Positions 53,534-63,330 of a DNA stretch of 64,000 bases are shown here, piece by piece (the stretch's first letter is position 1; every line of letters starts with the position of its first letter). A program made the translations under genes and the position numbers. The stretch comes from Marinobacter sediminum. Lineage in GTDB: Bacteria > Pseudomonadota > Gammaproteobacteria > Pseudomonadales > Oleiphilaceae. The notes beneath the pieces are model-generated. The model did not search any database. It saw only the letters and a list, made by a program, of their open reading frames with translations, and had not been told where the DNA came from. Location of the stretch: the NCBI RefSeq assembly GCF_023657445.1, contig NZ_JAGTWY010000001.1:992001-1056000 (forward strand), given 5' to 3'.

Positions 53534-54424
53534 ATGCTAAAGGAAGAGCCACTGGTCAGTATTATTACGCCGACCTACAATCGCGCGGATTTTATCGCGG
53601 AGGCCGTGCAAAGCGTTCTGGATCAGACCTATCAAAACTTCGAGCATCTCATTGTGGACGATGGCTCTACCGACAATACTCGGGAAGTATTGGGGCCGTT
53701 TCTTGCTGATCAACGCTTGCGATACTTTTATCAGGAAAATCAGGGCCAGAGCGTGGCGCGAAACCTGGCTCTCGAGCACGCCCGCGGCGAATTCATCTGT
53801 TTTTTGGACTCGGATAATATCTGGCTGCCAATTCATCTGGCATCACAGTTAGCTGCATTTGACGAGACTCCAGACGCAGATATTGTATATGGGGATGGCA
53901 TCACTATCGACGAACAGGGCAACGAACTCCGCCGGAAAAATATAAAAAGACACTCGGGGTATATCGCCTTCCAAATGCTCAAGGATAACTGCGTCGGTAT
54001 GAATATGACGATGGCGCGTCGCAAATGCTTTGAAGAGATGGGTGGCATGAGCGGAAAACGCAGAGTAGCGGACGACTATGATCTTTGGCTGAAATTTTCA
54101 TCTCGTTATCGCTTCAGATACGTTCCCCGTTATCTGGCCTATTATCGGGTGATGGATGACCAGATCTCCTCTAACAAGGAAGCCCGTTTCGAGACTAACG
54201 AGTCAATCATTAAGGACTTTCGAGAGAACTACCCGGAAGCATTAACTGAAGGGCAATTTGATGAGGCTTTCGCATTTTTTTACTCACGCAAGGCACGCTA
54301 CCTGGCACGTTCGGGGCATAAGTGGCTTGCAATGCAAAACATTGGGACGGCGCTGAAGTATCGTCCCTTTGTGATGGTGCCATGGCGCAGCTTGGCGGCA
54401 ATTTTGTTGAAAGGCAGGCGGTAG
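53534..54424 (+). CDS. Family 2 glycosyltransferase, paralogue 1
   Basis: 296 residues, GT-A: VSIITPTYNRADFIAEAVQS, LIVDDGSTDNTREVLGPFLA, CFLDSDNIWLPIHL (DxD) and RVADDYDLWLKFSSRYRF. It is closely related over its full length to the enzyme at 57974 (shared LRYFYQENQGQS-type stretch, VADDY-LWL and the RKARY tail). Probably the two add related sugars or linkages. Confidence 0.9.
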   Translation: MLKEEPLVSIITPTYNRADFIAEAVQSVLDQTYQNFEHLIVDDGSTDNTREVLGPFLADQRLRYFYQENQGQSVARNLALEHARGEFICFLDSDNIWLPIHLASQLAAFDETPDADIVYGDGITIDEQGNELRRKNIKRHSGYIAFQMLKDNCVGMNMTMARRKCFEEMGGMSGKRRVADDYDLWLKFSSRYRFRYVPRYLAYYRVMDDQISSNKEARFETNESIIKDFRENYPEALTEGQFDEAFAFFYSRKARYLARSGHKWLAMQNIGTALKYRPFVMVPWRSLAAILLKGRR

Positions 54425-54425
54425 A

Positions 54426-55589
54426 ATGCGCTCAAACACAGACACTTCTGTGAGTGAACCCTCTGTTTCCGTGCATCGTCTTACCGCTGATGATTTCGGC
54501 AAGCTCGCGGGGGAATGGCAGGAAGTGTTGGAAAGTAGCGATGCTGACCCGCTTTTTATGAGTTGGCCCTGGCTTTTTTCCTGGTGGGAAATCTGGGGCA
54601 AGGCCCTGGGGTTGGAACTGGCGCTCTTTGGAGCTTATGACACCAATTCACGCCTTGTTGGCCTCGCGCCGTTTTATCTACATGATTTTTTATCTCCTTT
54701 CGGGCTGCGAATTCGCCGCGCCCACTTTTTGGGTAACGCCTGGCATATTAGCCCGACTGTCCGTACAGAGTATTCAAGCCTTATCATCAAGAAAGGAATG
54801 GGGGCTGTTGTCACAAATGCTCTTTTGGCAGAGGTCTCCCGGCTCAACTGGCATGAAATGATCGTATGCGACCAATTGTTGCCTGAGCTTTCCCGCTGGA
54901 AAAAGGGCTTATTACTTGGAGGTAGAAAAATTGCTCTGGTACCTCGGGCCAGAGATTTCGGGGTGCGCGTACCTACAGAAGGGTCATTCCGGGAGTGGCT
55001 CGGCAAACTCGGAGCTAACACACGCCTTAAGCTTTATAATCGACGCGAATACATCAAGCAAAAGAGGGGAGATCTCGTTTTAACACGTGTCACCGAGGAA
55101 CAGGTGGCGGTTTTTTTCGAGCATTTAAATGAGTTCCATCGGCATAGATGGGGAAAGAACTGTTTCGATGACAACGCTGTCGCCTTTCACAAAAAGGTCA
55201 TAGCTCGCCTTGAATCGCATCAGCTGGCTTTGACAACTCTGGAGTTGAACGGAAAAACCGTATCAGTCCTTTACGATATATTGGCGGGATCTAGCAGGTA
55301 CAATTTGCAAGCGGGATTTCAGGAGGATTTTGACCGGAAGGTGGCTTTGGGAACTCTGCATCTAGGTTATGCCATTGAGGAATGCTTCAGTGCCGAGAGC
55401 GTCTGTTATTACGATCTGCTTGCTGGTTATGGCAAAAACAGCTTTTACAAAAGCCGCTTCCAGGGAGAAACGGTTCAGTTTGTAACCGTTCAGTTTGCGC
55501 GTCACCCGCTCATGCGAGGAATTTATCGGGCGCAGGCTTTTCTCCCGGAGGGGTTGCGAAGATCACTAAATCGACTTGCACGGTTGTGA
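54426..55589 (+). CDS. CelD/FemAB-like acyltransferase
   Basis: 387 residues, a double-GNAT protein of the CelD group: FMSWPWLFSWWEIWGKALG early, then the central KLGANTRLKLYNRREYIKQK and the late GSSRYNLQAGFQEDFDRKVA and YDLLAGYGKNSFYKSRF. XrtA loci often carry a FemAB-like protein in this role, though I cannot tell that subfamily from CelD here. It likely transfers an acyl or aminoacyl group to the glycan. Confidence 0.82.
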   Translation: MRSNTDTSVSEPSVSVHRLTADDFGKLAGEWQEVLESSDADPLFMSWPWLFSWWEIWGKALGLELALFGAYDTNSRLVGLAPFYLHDFLSPFGLRIRRAHFLGNAWHISPTVRTEYSSLIIKKGMGAVVTNALLAEVSRLNWHEMIVCDQLLPELSRWKKGLLLGGRKIALVPRARDFGVRVPTEGSFREWLGKLGANTRLKLYNRREYIKQKRGDLVLTRVTEEQVAVFFEHLNEFHRHRWGKNCFDDNAVAFHKKVIARLESHQLALTTLELNGKTVSVLYDILAGSSRYNLQAGFQEDFDRKVALGTLHLGYAIEECFSAESVCYYDLLAGYGKNSFYKSRFQGETVQFVTVQFARHPLMRGIYRAQAFLPEGLRRSLNRLARL

Positions 55590-55675
55590 AGTCGGATCCG
55601 CTGACGGCATTAAAATTCGGGCTGTAAGGTAAATTAACGACCTGTTGTTTTGGTTAAAGGAATTAGGCAAAACTC

Positions 55676-56794
55676 ATGATAATTAGCAGCATCAGCTCGA
55701 GAAAAATAGAAAACCAGGTGGAGGTTTCTGCCTTAATAGATGGATATCGGCTTTGGTATCGCTTTCCCGATAAGTTTTCAGTCTCGTCTTCTGCTGAACC
55801 ATTCTTGGCAGCTTCATTTTTCGCAGCATCTCGGTCAGATCAGCCTCTGGAGGTTAAAGACTCGCAGACGGCCTCGCCTCGTCTTCTTGCAAATTTTAAA
55901 CGTCTGCAACGCATATTCGAAACCTGGAAACCAGATTTAAGACCTTTCACCATTAATGTTCAGGCCGCGATGTCGCGTGCCGGCAACGAAATGGTTTGTA
56001 GCTTTTTCTCGGGCGGCGTTGATGGTCTATATACTCTTGTTAATAATGAAAGTGAAATTACCCACTTGGTTTACATCAACGGTTTTGACTTTCACGTTTC
56101 TCCGGAAGAGTTTGCGATTAATTCTCAGAGGCTAAAAGATTTGTCAGAGCCTTTCGGAAAGGAAATCATTCCCGTAGAAACGAACTTTTATGAATTTGAC
56201 AGGTTGTACGGCATCGGGCGTCACTGGAGTCATGGAGCTTGCCTGGCAAGTGTTGCCTTGCTGCTGCAACCAGCTAAATGTATTGTGCCTAGCAGCTTTA
56301 CCTATCGAGATCTGCGTCCCTGGGGAACACATCCTTTGACGGACAATCTTTGGTCTACTGAGGTAACAGAGATCGTTCATGACACGGCAGACCTTGAGCG
56401 CTCCGAAAAAATTCAGAGAATTGCGGAGAGGTCTCAAACCGTGCTCGACAACCTGGTTGTCTGCTGGAAATATCCAGACAGAAATTGTGGCCGGTGTTTA
56501 AAGTGCATAAGCACGATGATCAGCTTGAAAATACTTGGCATAGAGACTGATGCTTTTTTGAGTTCTATTTCCCCTGCATACGTTGCTAAATTATCCCTTC
56601 CGCCGGATTATCGAGGTAAGTTTGAAGATTTGCACAGGTTTGCAATGGAGCAAGGCGATGCATCTATGGCGCAAGCTCTTCGAAAATCCCTCTCAATTTC
56701 TATAACCAGGCAAATCATAAAACTAATTGACGATAAATATCTAAATCGAAGTATTCGTTCCGGTTTTCGTTACTTTCAAAATAAAAGGCGTTGA
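55676..56794 (+). CDS. PP-loop ATPase-like protein with a Cys cluster
   Basis: 372 residues. FFSGGVDGLYTL (111-122) matches the PP-loop SGGxDS of adenylating N-type ATPases, with the final Ser changed to Gly. A cysteine group, Cys263, Cys271, Cys274 and Cys277 (CWKYPDRNCGRCLKC), could bind zinc, as in QueC-like enzymes. It might activate a carbonyl or carboxyl for amidation. The family is unnamed to me. It is AT-rich. Confidence 0.72.
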   Translation: MIISSISSRKIENQVEVSALIDGYRLWYRFPDKFSVSSSAEPFLAASFFAASRSDQPLEVKDSQTASPRLLANFKRLQRIFETWKPDLRPFTINVQAAMSRAGNEMVCSFFSGGVDGLYTLVNNESEITHLVYINGFDFHVSPEEFAINSQRLKDLSEPFGKEIIPVETNFYEFDRLYGIGRHWSHGACLASVALLLQPAKCIVPSSFTYRDLRPWGTHPLTDNLWSTEVTEIVHDTADLERSEKIQRIAERSQTVLDNLVVCWKYPDRNCGRCLKCISTMISLKILGIETDAFLSSISPAYVAKLSLPPDYRGKFEDLHRFAMEQGDASMAQALRKSLSISITRQIIKLIDDKYLNRSIRSGFRYFQNKRR

Positions 56795-56802
56795 GATCCT
56801 AA

Positions 56803-57915
56803 ATGAAAAAGTTATGGCGTCGACATAAAGATAACTTTTCCCTCATTCAAGAGGCATATATAGTTGCTGGTCTCTGTGTCAAATACTATGGTGGCACAAG
56901 AATACGTTTATTTTTTCAAGCGTTGCGTTTCACATGGGAAACCAAGATGCGCCCGATGGAGGCACTTGAATACGGTGCATTTTCTTCCGGGGCGCGTCAA
57001 TACTCAGACTATCTAAGCAAAAGGACGTGCTCGGTCCTACAGTCACGCCTTAACCCCCAAGACTGGTTTTGGGTGACTGAGGATAAGGGAATCTTTCAGT
57101 CTTTTTGCGATGCAAATAAAATACAGACGCCTAAGTGCCTGGCTCTTCTTTTCCGCAATTCGTCAGGCATTTCCTCAGGGCGCCCGGTGCCTGCAACCAA
57201 AAGCGCGTGGGCAGAGGTAATATCCCGGCTTGATCTGGATAAAGTTGTTATTAAACCGTGCCGGCATAGTTACGGTCGTGGTCTCCTGGTGCCTTTGGTC
57301 CGTGAAGGCCGGATAGAAGTGAACAACATCAAATTTGACTCTGTGCAAGAGCTGGCAAATTATATGTTCGACCTGCCAGAGTTGACGAGCTGGATTGTTC
57401 AGGAACGAATTCAATCACATTCTGCGTTATCCGAGTTTTCTGGCACAAAACATCTTCAAACTATGAGAATTTATACCCACGTTGATAAACGTGGGAAGAT
57501 TTTTATCATTGATGCTTTTCTAAAGGTCATTGGTGGGGATGCTGCGATCGACAACTTCCAGCATGGCTCGCTGGGCAATTTTATCGCACCGATAGATATA
57601 GAGTCAGGCCAGCTTGAGTCTGCGATTACGAGAAGTCCGGATATGCTGTGGTATAGATTTGATGTTCATCCCAGAACCAAACGAAAGTTTCAGGAACTTA
57701 CGATACCGTTATGGGAGCACGCAAAAGAATTAGTCATTAAAAATGCTGAGTGTTTTAAACCTATCCGATCGTTGGGGTGGGACGTTGCAATTACAGAGGA
57801 CGGCCCTGTGGTTATCGAGACGAACATGCGTTGGGACCCGCCAAACTGGAACCCAGAGACTATACATAACGTCCGGAACGTGCTTGAAAATCCGGATAAT
57901 GTGTTTGCGAAGTAA
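56803..57915 (+). CDS. ATP-grasp protein, sugar-transfer-associated type
   Basis: 370 residues. DKVVIKPCRHSYGRGLLVPL (nucleotide loop), SWIVQERIQSHSALSEFSG, and GWDVAITEDGPVVIETNMRW (metal residues) define the ATP-grasp core. It is of the same class as the protein at 38093, and differs from the carboxylate-ligase type at 51638. It lies 8 bases after the PP-loop gene, so the two probably act together. Confidence 0.83.
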   Translation: MKKLWRRHKDNFSLIQEAYIVAGLCVKYYGGTRIRLFFQALRFTWETKMRPMEALEYGAFSSGARQYSDYLSKRTCSVLQSRLNPQDWFWVTEDKGIFQSFCDANKIQTPKCLALLFRNSSGISSGRPVPATKSAWAEVISRLDLDKVVIKPCRHSYGRGLLVPLVREGRIEVNNIKFDSVQELANYMFDLPELTSWIVQERIQSHSALSEFSGTKHLQTMRIYTHVDKRGKIFIIDAFLKVIGGDAAIDNFQHGSLGNFIAPIDIESGQLESAITRSPDMLWYRFDVHPRTKRKFQELTIPLWEHAKELVIKNAECFKPIRSLGWDVAITEDGPVVIETNMRWDPPNWNPETIHNVRNVLENPDNVFAK

Positions 57916-57973
57916 GTCAGCTACGTCGTGAAATGAACGCTTACGCTGAAGTGGAAGATGTAGGGGACTTGCA

Positions 57974-58849
57974 ATGGCAACCGTTAGCGTAGTGACGCCG
58001 ACCTACAACAGGGCCCGGTTTCTGCCGGATGCCGTCGCGAGTGTCCTGGCGCAGACGTACGCTGATCTTGAGCTAATCGTTGTGGATGATGGCTCTGTTG
58101 ATGATACCCGCAAAGTCCTGGAGCCCTTCCTGGCTGATGGGCGGGTGCGTTATTTCTACCAGGAAAACCAGGGCCAGAGCCATGCCCGTAATCATGCCCT
58201 CGAGCAGGCGACGGGAGACTTTATCGCCTTTCTCGATTCCGACGACCTCTGGGCGCCGGGCAAGCTGGAGAGACAGTTGGCTGTTCTTCAGGCAAATCCC
58301 GACGTTGATATTGTCCATGGTGACGAGGCCATGATTGATGAGCGGGGGGCGGTTATCAGTCTAGAGAACATGAGGCGTTATTCAGGGTCGATCACACGGT
58401 ACTTGTTGGCTGACAACAGCGTAAGTATTACCACGGCTCTCGTGAGGCGCAGGTGTTTTTATGAGATGGGTGGTTTTGATACTTCAGTGGGCGTTGCTGA
58501 TGACTACGAGCTATGGCTGAGGTTTTCCGCAAGGTACCTTTTCCACTACGAGCCGGGCATTGTTGCCTCATACCGTGTGATGGCGGATCAGATTTCCTCC
58601 GACAAGCGCAGGCGGTTTGCGGCAAACGAGCGGATTATCCGCACATTTCTGGAGCATTACGGTGAGGCGCTGTCTGTCCGAGAGCGCCGCTGGGGGTTGG
58701 CCCGTTTTTTCTGTCGCAAGGCGCGATATTTTGCCAGTGTGCGGGAAAGGGGCATGGCCATTGGCGCCATTGCCCGCGCATTCTGGCAAGCGCCGCTGGC
58801 CCCGGTTGTCTGGCGAGCGCTTTACCGCGTAATCGTGCCTCGGCGATGA
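57974..58849 (+). CDS. Family 2 glycosyltransferase, paralogue 2
   Basis: 291 residues, GT-A: VSVVTPTYNRARFLPDAVAS, LIVVDDGSVDDTRKVLEPFL, IAFLDSDDLWAPGKLERQL (DxD) and GVADDYELWLRFSARYLFHY. It resembles the enzyme at 53534 along its whole length. Its GC content is higher than that of its immediate upstream neighbours. It is the last glycan gene before the exosortase. Confidence 0.9.
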   Translation: MATVSVVTPTYNRARFLPDAVASVLAQTYADLELIVVDDGSVDDTRKVLEPFLADGRVRYFYQENQGQSHARNHALEQATGDFIAFLDSDDLWAPGKLERQLAVLQANPDVDIVHGDEAMIDERGAVISLENMRRYSGSITRYLLADNSVSITTALVRRRCFYEMGGFDTSVGVADDYELWLRFSARYLFHYEPGIVASYRVMADQISSDKRRRFAANERIIRTFLEHYGEALSVRERRWGLARFFCRKARYFASVRERGMAIGAIARAFWQAPLAPVVWRALYRVIVPRR

Positions 58850-58973
58850 CAAAGGATGCGACGGTGAAAGGAGTGGTATTAGCAGGATCTGGTTGTGATC
58901 CTGTCGTGGCGTAAACCGCTACATGCAGGCACAATATGCTTGGAGTTGGCTGACATGTAAGGGATGTAGACGC

Positions 58974-60518
58974 ATGACGATTGAAAGGATGCATTTTCGT
59001 AGTTTGATTGAGAGGGTATTTCCGTTTCTTATAGTATTCGGTGCCCTTTTTCTCGTCATCTGGCCAACCGTTGAAGGCATTGTCAGTCGCTGGTTCAAGT
59101 TTGACGAATCCTATTCCCATGGTTTGTTGCTTCTTCTGGTTTCCGTTGTCCTGATCGTACGGACGGTAAAACGGGAATCCCCCGTTCCCGGATTTTACTC
59201 CTTCTGGCTGTTTCCGTTTGCTCTGGCATTAATGGCATATGGCCTGGGCGATATACTGCGTCTGCAGGCGCTTCAGGAAATAACGCTTGTTCCTCTTTTA
59301 CTTGGCGCGCTTGCTATCCTGCTGGGATGGCGACAGGTGAAGGCGTTCATTATCCCCGTTGGTTTACTTTTCTTTGCGGTGCCGGTGTGGGATTACCTGT
59401 CTTGGACGCTCCAGTTAATGACCGTTGAAATAAACCAACTGTTACTCGGGCTTTTTGAGATTGATTTCGAGGTGGAGGGGGTCTTTGTACACCTGATTGG
59501 CGTAGGCACCTTTGAGGTGGCGCATGGTTGCTCTGGTTTGCGGTATCTGTTGGTTGGCCAATCCCTTGCTGCGTTGTATGGCGAGCTGAATTTCAGGTGC
59601 TTGCGTTCAAGGATCGTCTTTTTCCTGACAGCGGTAGGCTTTGCATTGCTGGCAAACTGGATTCGAGTATTCGTAATCATTTATATGGGTTACGAAACCA
59701 ACATGGAATCGAGCCTGATCAGAAATCACGATAACTTCGGCTGGTGGGTGTTTGCGGCGACTCTGGTGCCTTTATTTTTCATTGGGCGGAAGCTGGAACT
59801 TAGCAAAGCAGAGCAGAAGCCGTCAGGCGAACTTGCAAAAGGTGTGACTGAAAGACACCCCCGACGACTTTGGGCTGGCACATTAACGGCTTCAGCACTG
59901 CCGGTTATTGTATTAGTGTTTCTTCCATCTTCTGTAGGGCAGATAAAGCCGTCGCCGGATGCTTTTGACTTCAGCCTTAACGGGGAGCGTTATGCCCCGT
60001 TGTTCGGAAACCGGCTTAGTGGCTGGCGACCACAAATGCGGAATCCGGACTTGGTTTTTGCCCAAACCCTGTTCGATCGTGAGACAGTTACCGGTGAGGA
60101 AGGAGCAGCGCAGCGGTTGTTTGTGGGGGTCTATAGTTACGAGTATCAGCGCCATAGAGCGGAACTTGTTCAGTACTGGAACCGCATATATGACAGTGAG
60201 GAGTGGATGCCAGAGCGGTTTTTCACGGTAATGTCTCCCTCAGACATCCCTATGCAGGGTGTGACTCTGCGTAACCTGTCGTCCGGAGAAAGGATTCAAC
60301 TGGCCTATGGTTACTATGTAGCCGGTCTATGGGAGACCGATCAGTGGCGAGCAAAGCTTGCCCAGGTTGTTAGCTTTTTTAGCACACGCACGGACGCTTC
60401 GCTGGTTGTTTTCGGTGTGGCGTGTGACGACTGTGATGGCGAAGCCGCTGTTGGTGACCTGGTGAAAGAAATCATGCCGATAATTGTTACCCAGGTTGAT
60501 AGGCACTATCGGGGATAG
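58974..60518 (+). CDS. xrtA: Exosortase A fused to an EpsI domain
   Basis: 514 residues from the ATG at 58974 (AAGGGATG upstream); an ATG at 58923 lacks a ribosome site. Residues up to about 275 form an eight-helix exosortase with the catalytic triad seen as Cys186 (HGCSGLRYLL), Arg231 (LANWIRV) and His252 (RNHDNFGWWV). The remaining part is a periplasmic EpsI/DUF3485 domain (SGWRPQMRNPD, VGVYSYEYQRHRAELVQYWN). It would cut or transfer PEP-CTERM tails at the inner membrane. The two PEP-CTERM proteins upstream are its likely substrates. Confidence 0.93.
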   Translation: MTIERMHFRSLIERVFPFLIVFGALFLVIWPTVEGIVSRWFKFDESYSHGLLLLLVSVVLIVRTVKRESPVPGFYSFWLFPFALALMAYGLGDILRLQALQEITLVPLLLGALAILLGWRQVKAFIIPVGLLFFAVPVWDYLSWTLQLMTVEINQLLLGLFEIDFEVEGVFVHLIGVGTFEVAHGCSGLRYLLVGQSLAALYGELNFRCLRSRIVFFLTAVGFALLANWIRVFVIIYMGYETNMESSLIRNHDNFGWWVFAATLVPLFFIGRKLELSKAEQKPSGELAKGVTERHPRRLWAGTLTASALPVIVLVFLPSSVGQIKPSPDAFDFSLNGERYAPLFGNRLSGWRPQMRNPDLVFAQTLFDRETVTGEEGAAQRLFVGVYSYEYQRHRAELVQYWNRIYDSEEWMPERFFTVMSPSDIPMQGVTLRNLSSGERIQLAYGYYVAGLWETDQWRAKLAQVVSFFSTRTDASLVVFGVACDDCDGEAAVGDLVKEIMPIIVTQVDRHYRG

Positions 60519-60583
60519 CTCGATTAGGCCATGCGCAACGATCTATTAAGTCCCACGGGGCCATGGCCGATCTCTAAACAGTT

Positions 60584-63283
60584 TTAACCCTGGCCCCCAA
60601 ACTTCTCCAAAACACGTTTTGCATCAGCATCGCGGTCGTTGGCACGATAGGCTTCGGCAAGATGCATGGCAATTTCCTCTGAATCAGGCTGGAGTTCGTG
60701 GGCTTTCTCCAGCACTGGCAGACTTTCTTCCGTTTCCCCAGCTTTGTAAAGGATCCAGCCATAGGTGTCCGCTATAGCGGCATTATCGGAGTTCAATTCG
60801 AAGGCTTGCCTGGCCAGTTCCATGGCTCTGTCATCGCCTTTTTGATGGTAGATCCACGCCAGGTTATTGAGCGCGATCACGTTCCTGGGAGTTATCTCAA
60901 GCAATTGTTCGTAGGGTGGTATCGCCTTTTCAGGCGCCTCGTTTTCCTGATGCAACATGGCAAGGTTCATCAAAATCTGAGGGTTGCGCGGGAACGCCTG
61001 GCTCGCGTTTTCGAGGGCTTCGGTAGCCTTGTCGCGCTGTCCTGACCTGGCGAGGGTCCGGGCATATGAAACCTCTAGTTCGGCAGTTTTTTCCTTCTCA
61101 AGGGCAAGCTGATAGAGCTCGGCGGCTTCCTGGTACTCTTCCCGCCTTTCAAAATAACGGGCTTCGATGCGGAATGGAGCTGCGGACTCGGGGTGTTGTT
61201 GTTTCACGTCTCTAAGGATGTCCCGGGCCTCTTTTGTGTTGCCTTCGGTGAACTGGATAGCAGCCGCCTGAATGCCGATTTCTTCATTATTCGGGAAGAG
61301 TATGCGTCCTCGACGTAGCACATCGGATGCCTGACCCAGTCGTTCCCGCTGGGCAAGTTGGGTCGCAATGCGGTGATAAACGGATGCAACCACGGATTCT
61401 GCCGGAGCCGGGCTGGATTCGTTTTCACGTTCCATCAGGCTTGCTGTCAGGTCATCGGCCCGTTGGCTGTTATTGTCGATCAGCGCCGATTCCAGCAATA
61501 TCAGCCTGGGGCCGTAGGCATTTGGATGTTGTTCACGTACCTGTTCCATCAGCGCTGTCAGTTCTTCTCGTTCCATTACGGAGGTGAGACCTTGAAGTGC
61601 CTGACGGTCGTCAGGGGACAGCTCAATGGCCTGGCGGAAGTAGTCTTTTGCCTGGTCCGGCTCATTGCGTAGCCGTGCGAGGTTGCCAAGGGCGTTAAGT
61701 CCGGCAGGATTATCACTATCCGCTTCTGCGGCTCTCTGGTAATACTGTTTCGCCTCGGCGATATTTTCGGCATTGGCAGCGACATTGCCACGAGTAACCA
61801 GTGCGGCAACACTTTTTGGTTGCTCTTTTACCCAGTCGGAAGCAGCGGCGATGGCTGCATCGTTTTTGTTGGCAGATACATACGCCTGTACAATCAGCAA
61901 TCGTGCCTGCTCTGATTCGGGATCGTTTTTCAGTACCTGATTGGCCTGATCGATGGCCCTTTCAATTTCGCCTGTGCGCACCAGATACGTCGTATACCGC
62001 AGCCGCAGGCCATTATTGTCTGGTGCAATTTCCAGGGATTTTTCGATGAACTGCTCACCGCTCTCCGTATCGCCGCTGACCAGCGAGGCAATGCCCACGA
62101 GTGCCAGGGTTTCGGGGTCTGAATCCTGGTCTTCCAGGTTGGCGAGGATTTCCCGCGCACCCTCGGGGTTGCGCATCTGGAGGCGGGTAGCTGCCAGCAG
62201 TTTTCTCGCCTGTTCAGAGTCTCCCATGTTTGCAACTGGCGCTAGCAGGGTTTCGGCTTCTTGAGGTCGGCCCTGGCGATAGCGGATGATGCCCAGCATC
62301 AATGCGGCCTGTTCCTGCCCAGGTGCTTGGGCCAGTACTTCTTCAAGATAGCGTGCGGCGTCGTTCAGGTCGCCTTTGTTGAAGGCCTCCTGAGCTGCTA
62401 TCAGGTTGCTTCGAATGGTGCCGGGCGCTGATTTAGCGAGGATTTCCTCGTAAACAAAGGCTTCTGAGGACTTGCCCTGTTCCCGTAAGGCATCAATTAG
62501 TGCCGACATGGTTTCAAACTTTTGGTAGGTCATCACATCGAACTGGCCGATTGTCTCCAGTGCATTGACGTAAGCCTGCTCGGCGTCAGCCCAGTCGCCG
62601 GTGTTATGGGCCAGTCTGGCTTTCCAGAGCCAGAGTTCCACATTGTTCGGATTCAGCTCTTCTGCCTGCGCCAGGTATTCATTTCCTTGCTCCTGCTCGT
62701 TTTGGCTGTAAGCTACTTTCGACAGCCCGATCAGTGGCTCTACCTCCCTTGGATCAATGTCTTGAGCAATTGAGTAGGCCTTCCTGGCCGCGCCCGGGCG
62801 ACCTGCCGCCAAGTGCACATCCCCTTTGATCAGCTCGCCTCTGAGCTGTTGAACGCGATCGGGCTCTTCTAGTGCATCGAGGGCCGCGAGAGCTTCGTCG
62901 AACTTGCCCTGCATCAGGTTGGCTTCGGCTCTAATGAGTGCCGCATCGTTCAGGTTTTGTTGGCTTATGGACTCTTCGTCAATGCTTGAGAAAAGTTGAT
63001 CCAGCTGCCGCTCCGCATTGCGTGCATCACCCGCGGTAAGCAGGTTATTGATGATGACAAGGTACGGCTCAACGCGGTCTGGCTGCATTTCAATCGCGCT
63101 GCGTGCCTCCAGCGTACTGGCCTTGAGCTCACCCTGACGCTGGAAAAAAAGCGACTGGTCCAGGTGGCTGATGTACTGAATTTCTTCTGGACTCATTTCA
63201 TTGTTCTCGCTACCACAGCCAGCGAGGGTTAGCGAAATGGCGACTGAAAGAAGGGTGGCACGTGCTGCTGACACTGGTTTCAT
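60584..63283 (-). CDS. prsT: PEP-CTERM system TPR lipoprotein
   Basis: 899 residues. The lipobox LAGC gives a lipidated Cys23, followed by about 20 tetratricopeptide repeats over residues 35-890 (for example the N-ALNNLAWIYHQKGD repeat late in the protein). Length and layout match the PEP_TPR_lipo (PrsT) family, present with exosortase A loci. It may be a scaffold for glycan export at the membrane. It is transcribed after prsR with a 47-base gap and converges on the exosortase gene. Confidence 0.92.
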   Translation of the reverse strand: MKPVSAARATLLSVAISLTLAGCGSENNEMSPEEIQYISHLDQSLFFQRQGELKASTLEARSAIEMQPDRVEPYLVIINNLLTAGDARNAERQLDQLFSSIDEESISQQNLNDAALIRAEANLMQGKFDEALAALDALEEPDRVQQLRGELIKGDVHLAAGRPGAARKAYSIAQDIDPREVEPLIGLSKVAYSQNEQEQGNEYLAQAEELNPNNVELWLWKARLAHNTGDWADAEQAYVNALETIGQFDVMTYQKFETMSALIDALREQGKSSEAFVYEEILAKSAPGTIRSNLIAAQEAFNKGDLNDAARYLEEVLAQAPGQEQAALMLGIIRYRQGRPQEAETLLAPVANMGDSEQARKLLAATRLQMRNPEGAREILANLEDQDSDPETLALVGIASLVSGDTESGEQFIEKSLEIAPDNNGLRLRYTTYLVRTGEIERAIDQANQVLKNDPESEQARLLIVQAYVSANKNDAAIAAASDWVKEQPKSVAALVTRGNVAANAENIAEAKQYYQRAAEADSDNPAGLNALGNLARLRNEPDQAKDYFRQAIELSPDDRQALQGLTSVMEREELTALMEQVREQHPNAYGPRLILLESALIDNNSQRADDLTASLMERENESSPAPAESVVASVYHRIATQLAQRERLGQASDVLRRGRILFPNNEEIGIQAAAIQFTEGNTKEARDILRDVKQQHPESAAPFRIEARYFERREEYQEAAELYQLALEKEKTAELEVSYARTLARSGQRDKATEALENASQAFPRNPQILMNLAMLHQENEAPEKAIPPYEQLLEITPRNVIALNNLAWIYHQKGDDRAMELARQAFELNSDNAAIADTYGWILYKAGETEESLPVLEKAHELQPDSEEIAMHLAEAYRANDRDADAKRVLEKFGGQG

Positions 63284-63330
63284 GGCCCTGTTCCTTTCCC
63301 TTTTAGGTCTTGTCTTGGATTCCTTGCCCG

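Noticed and set aside
58923..58973. Longer N-terminus for the exosortase, and GG-N8-GC as a sigma-54 promoter
   Set aside because: The upstream ATG has no ribosome site, and the spacing is 8 instead of the required 10.
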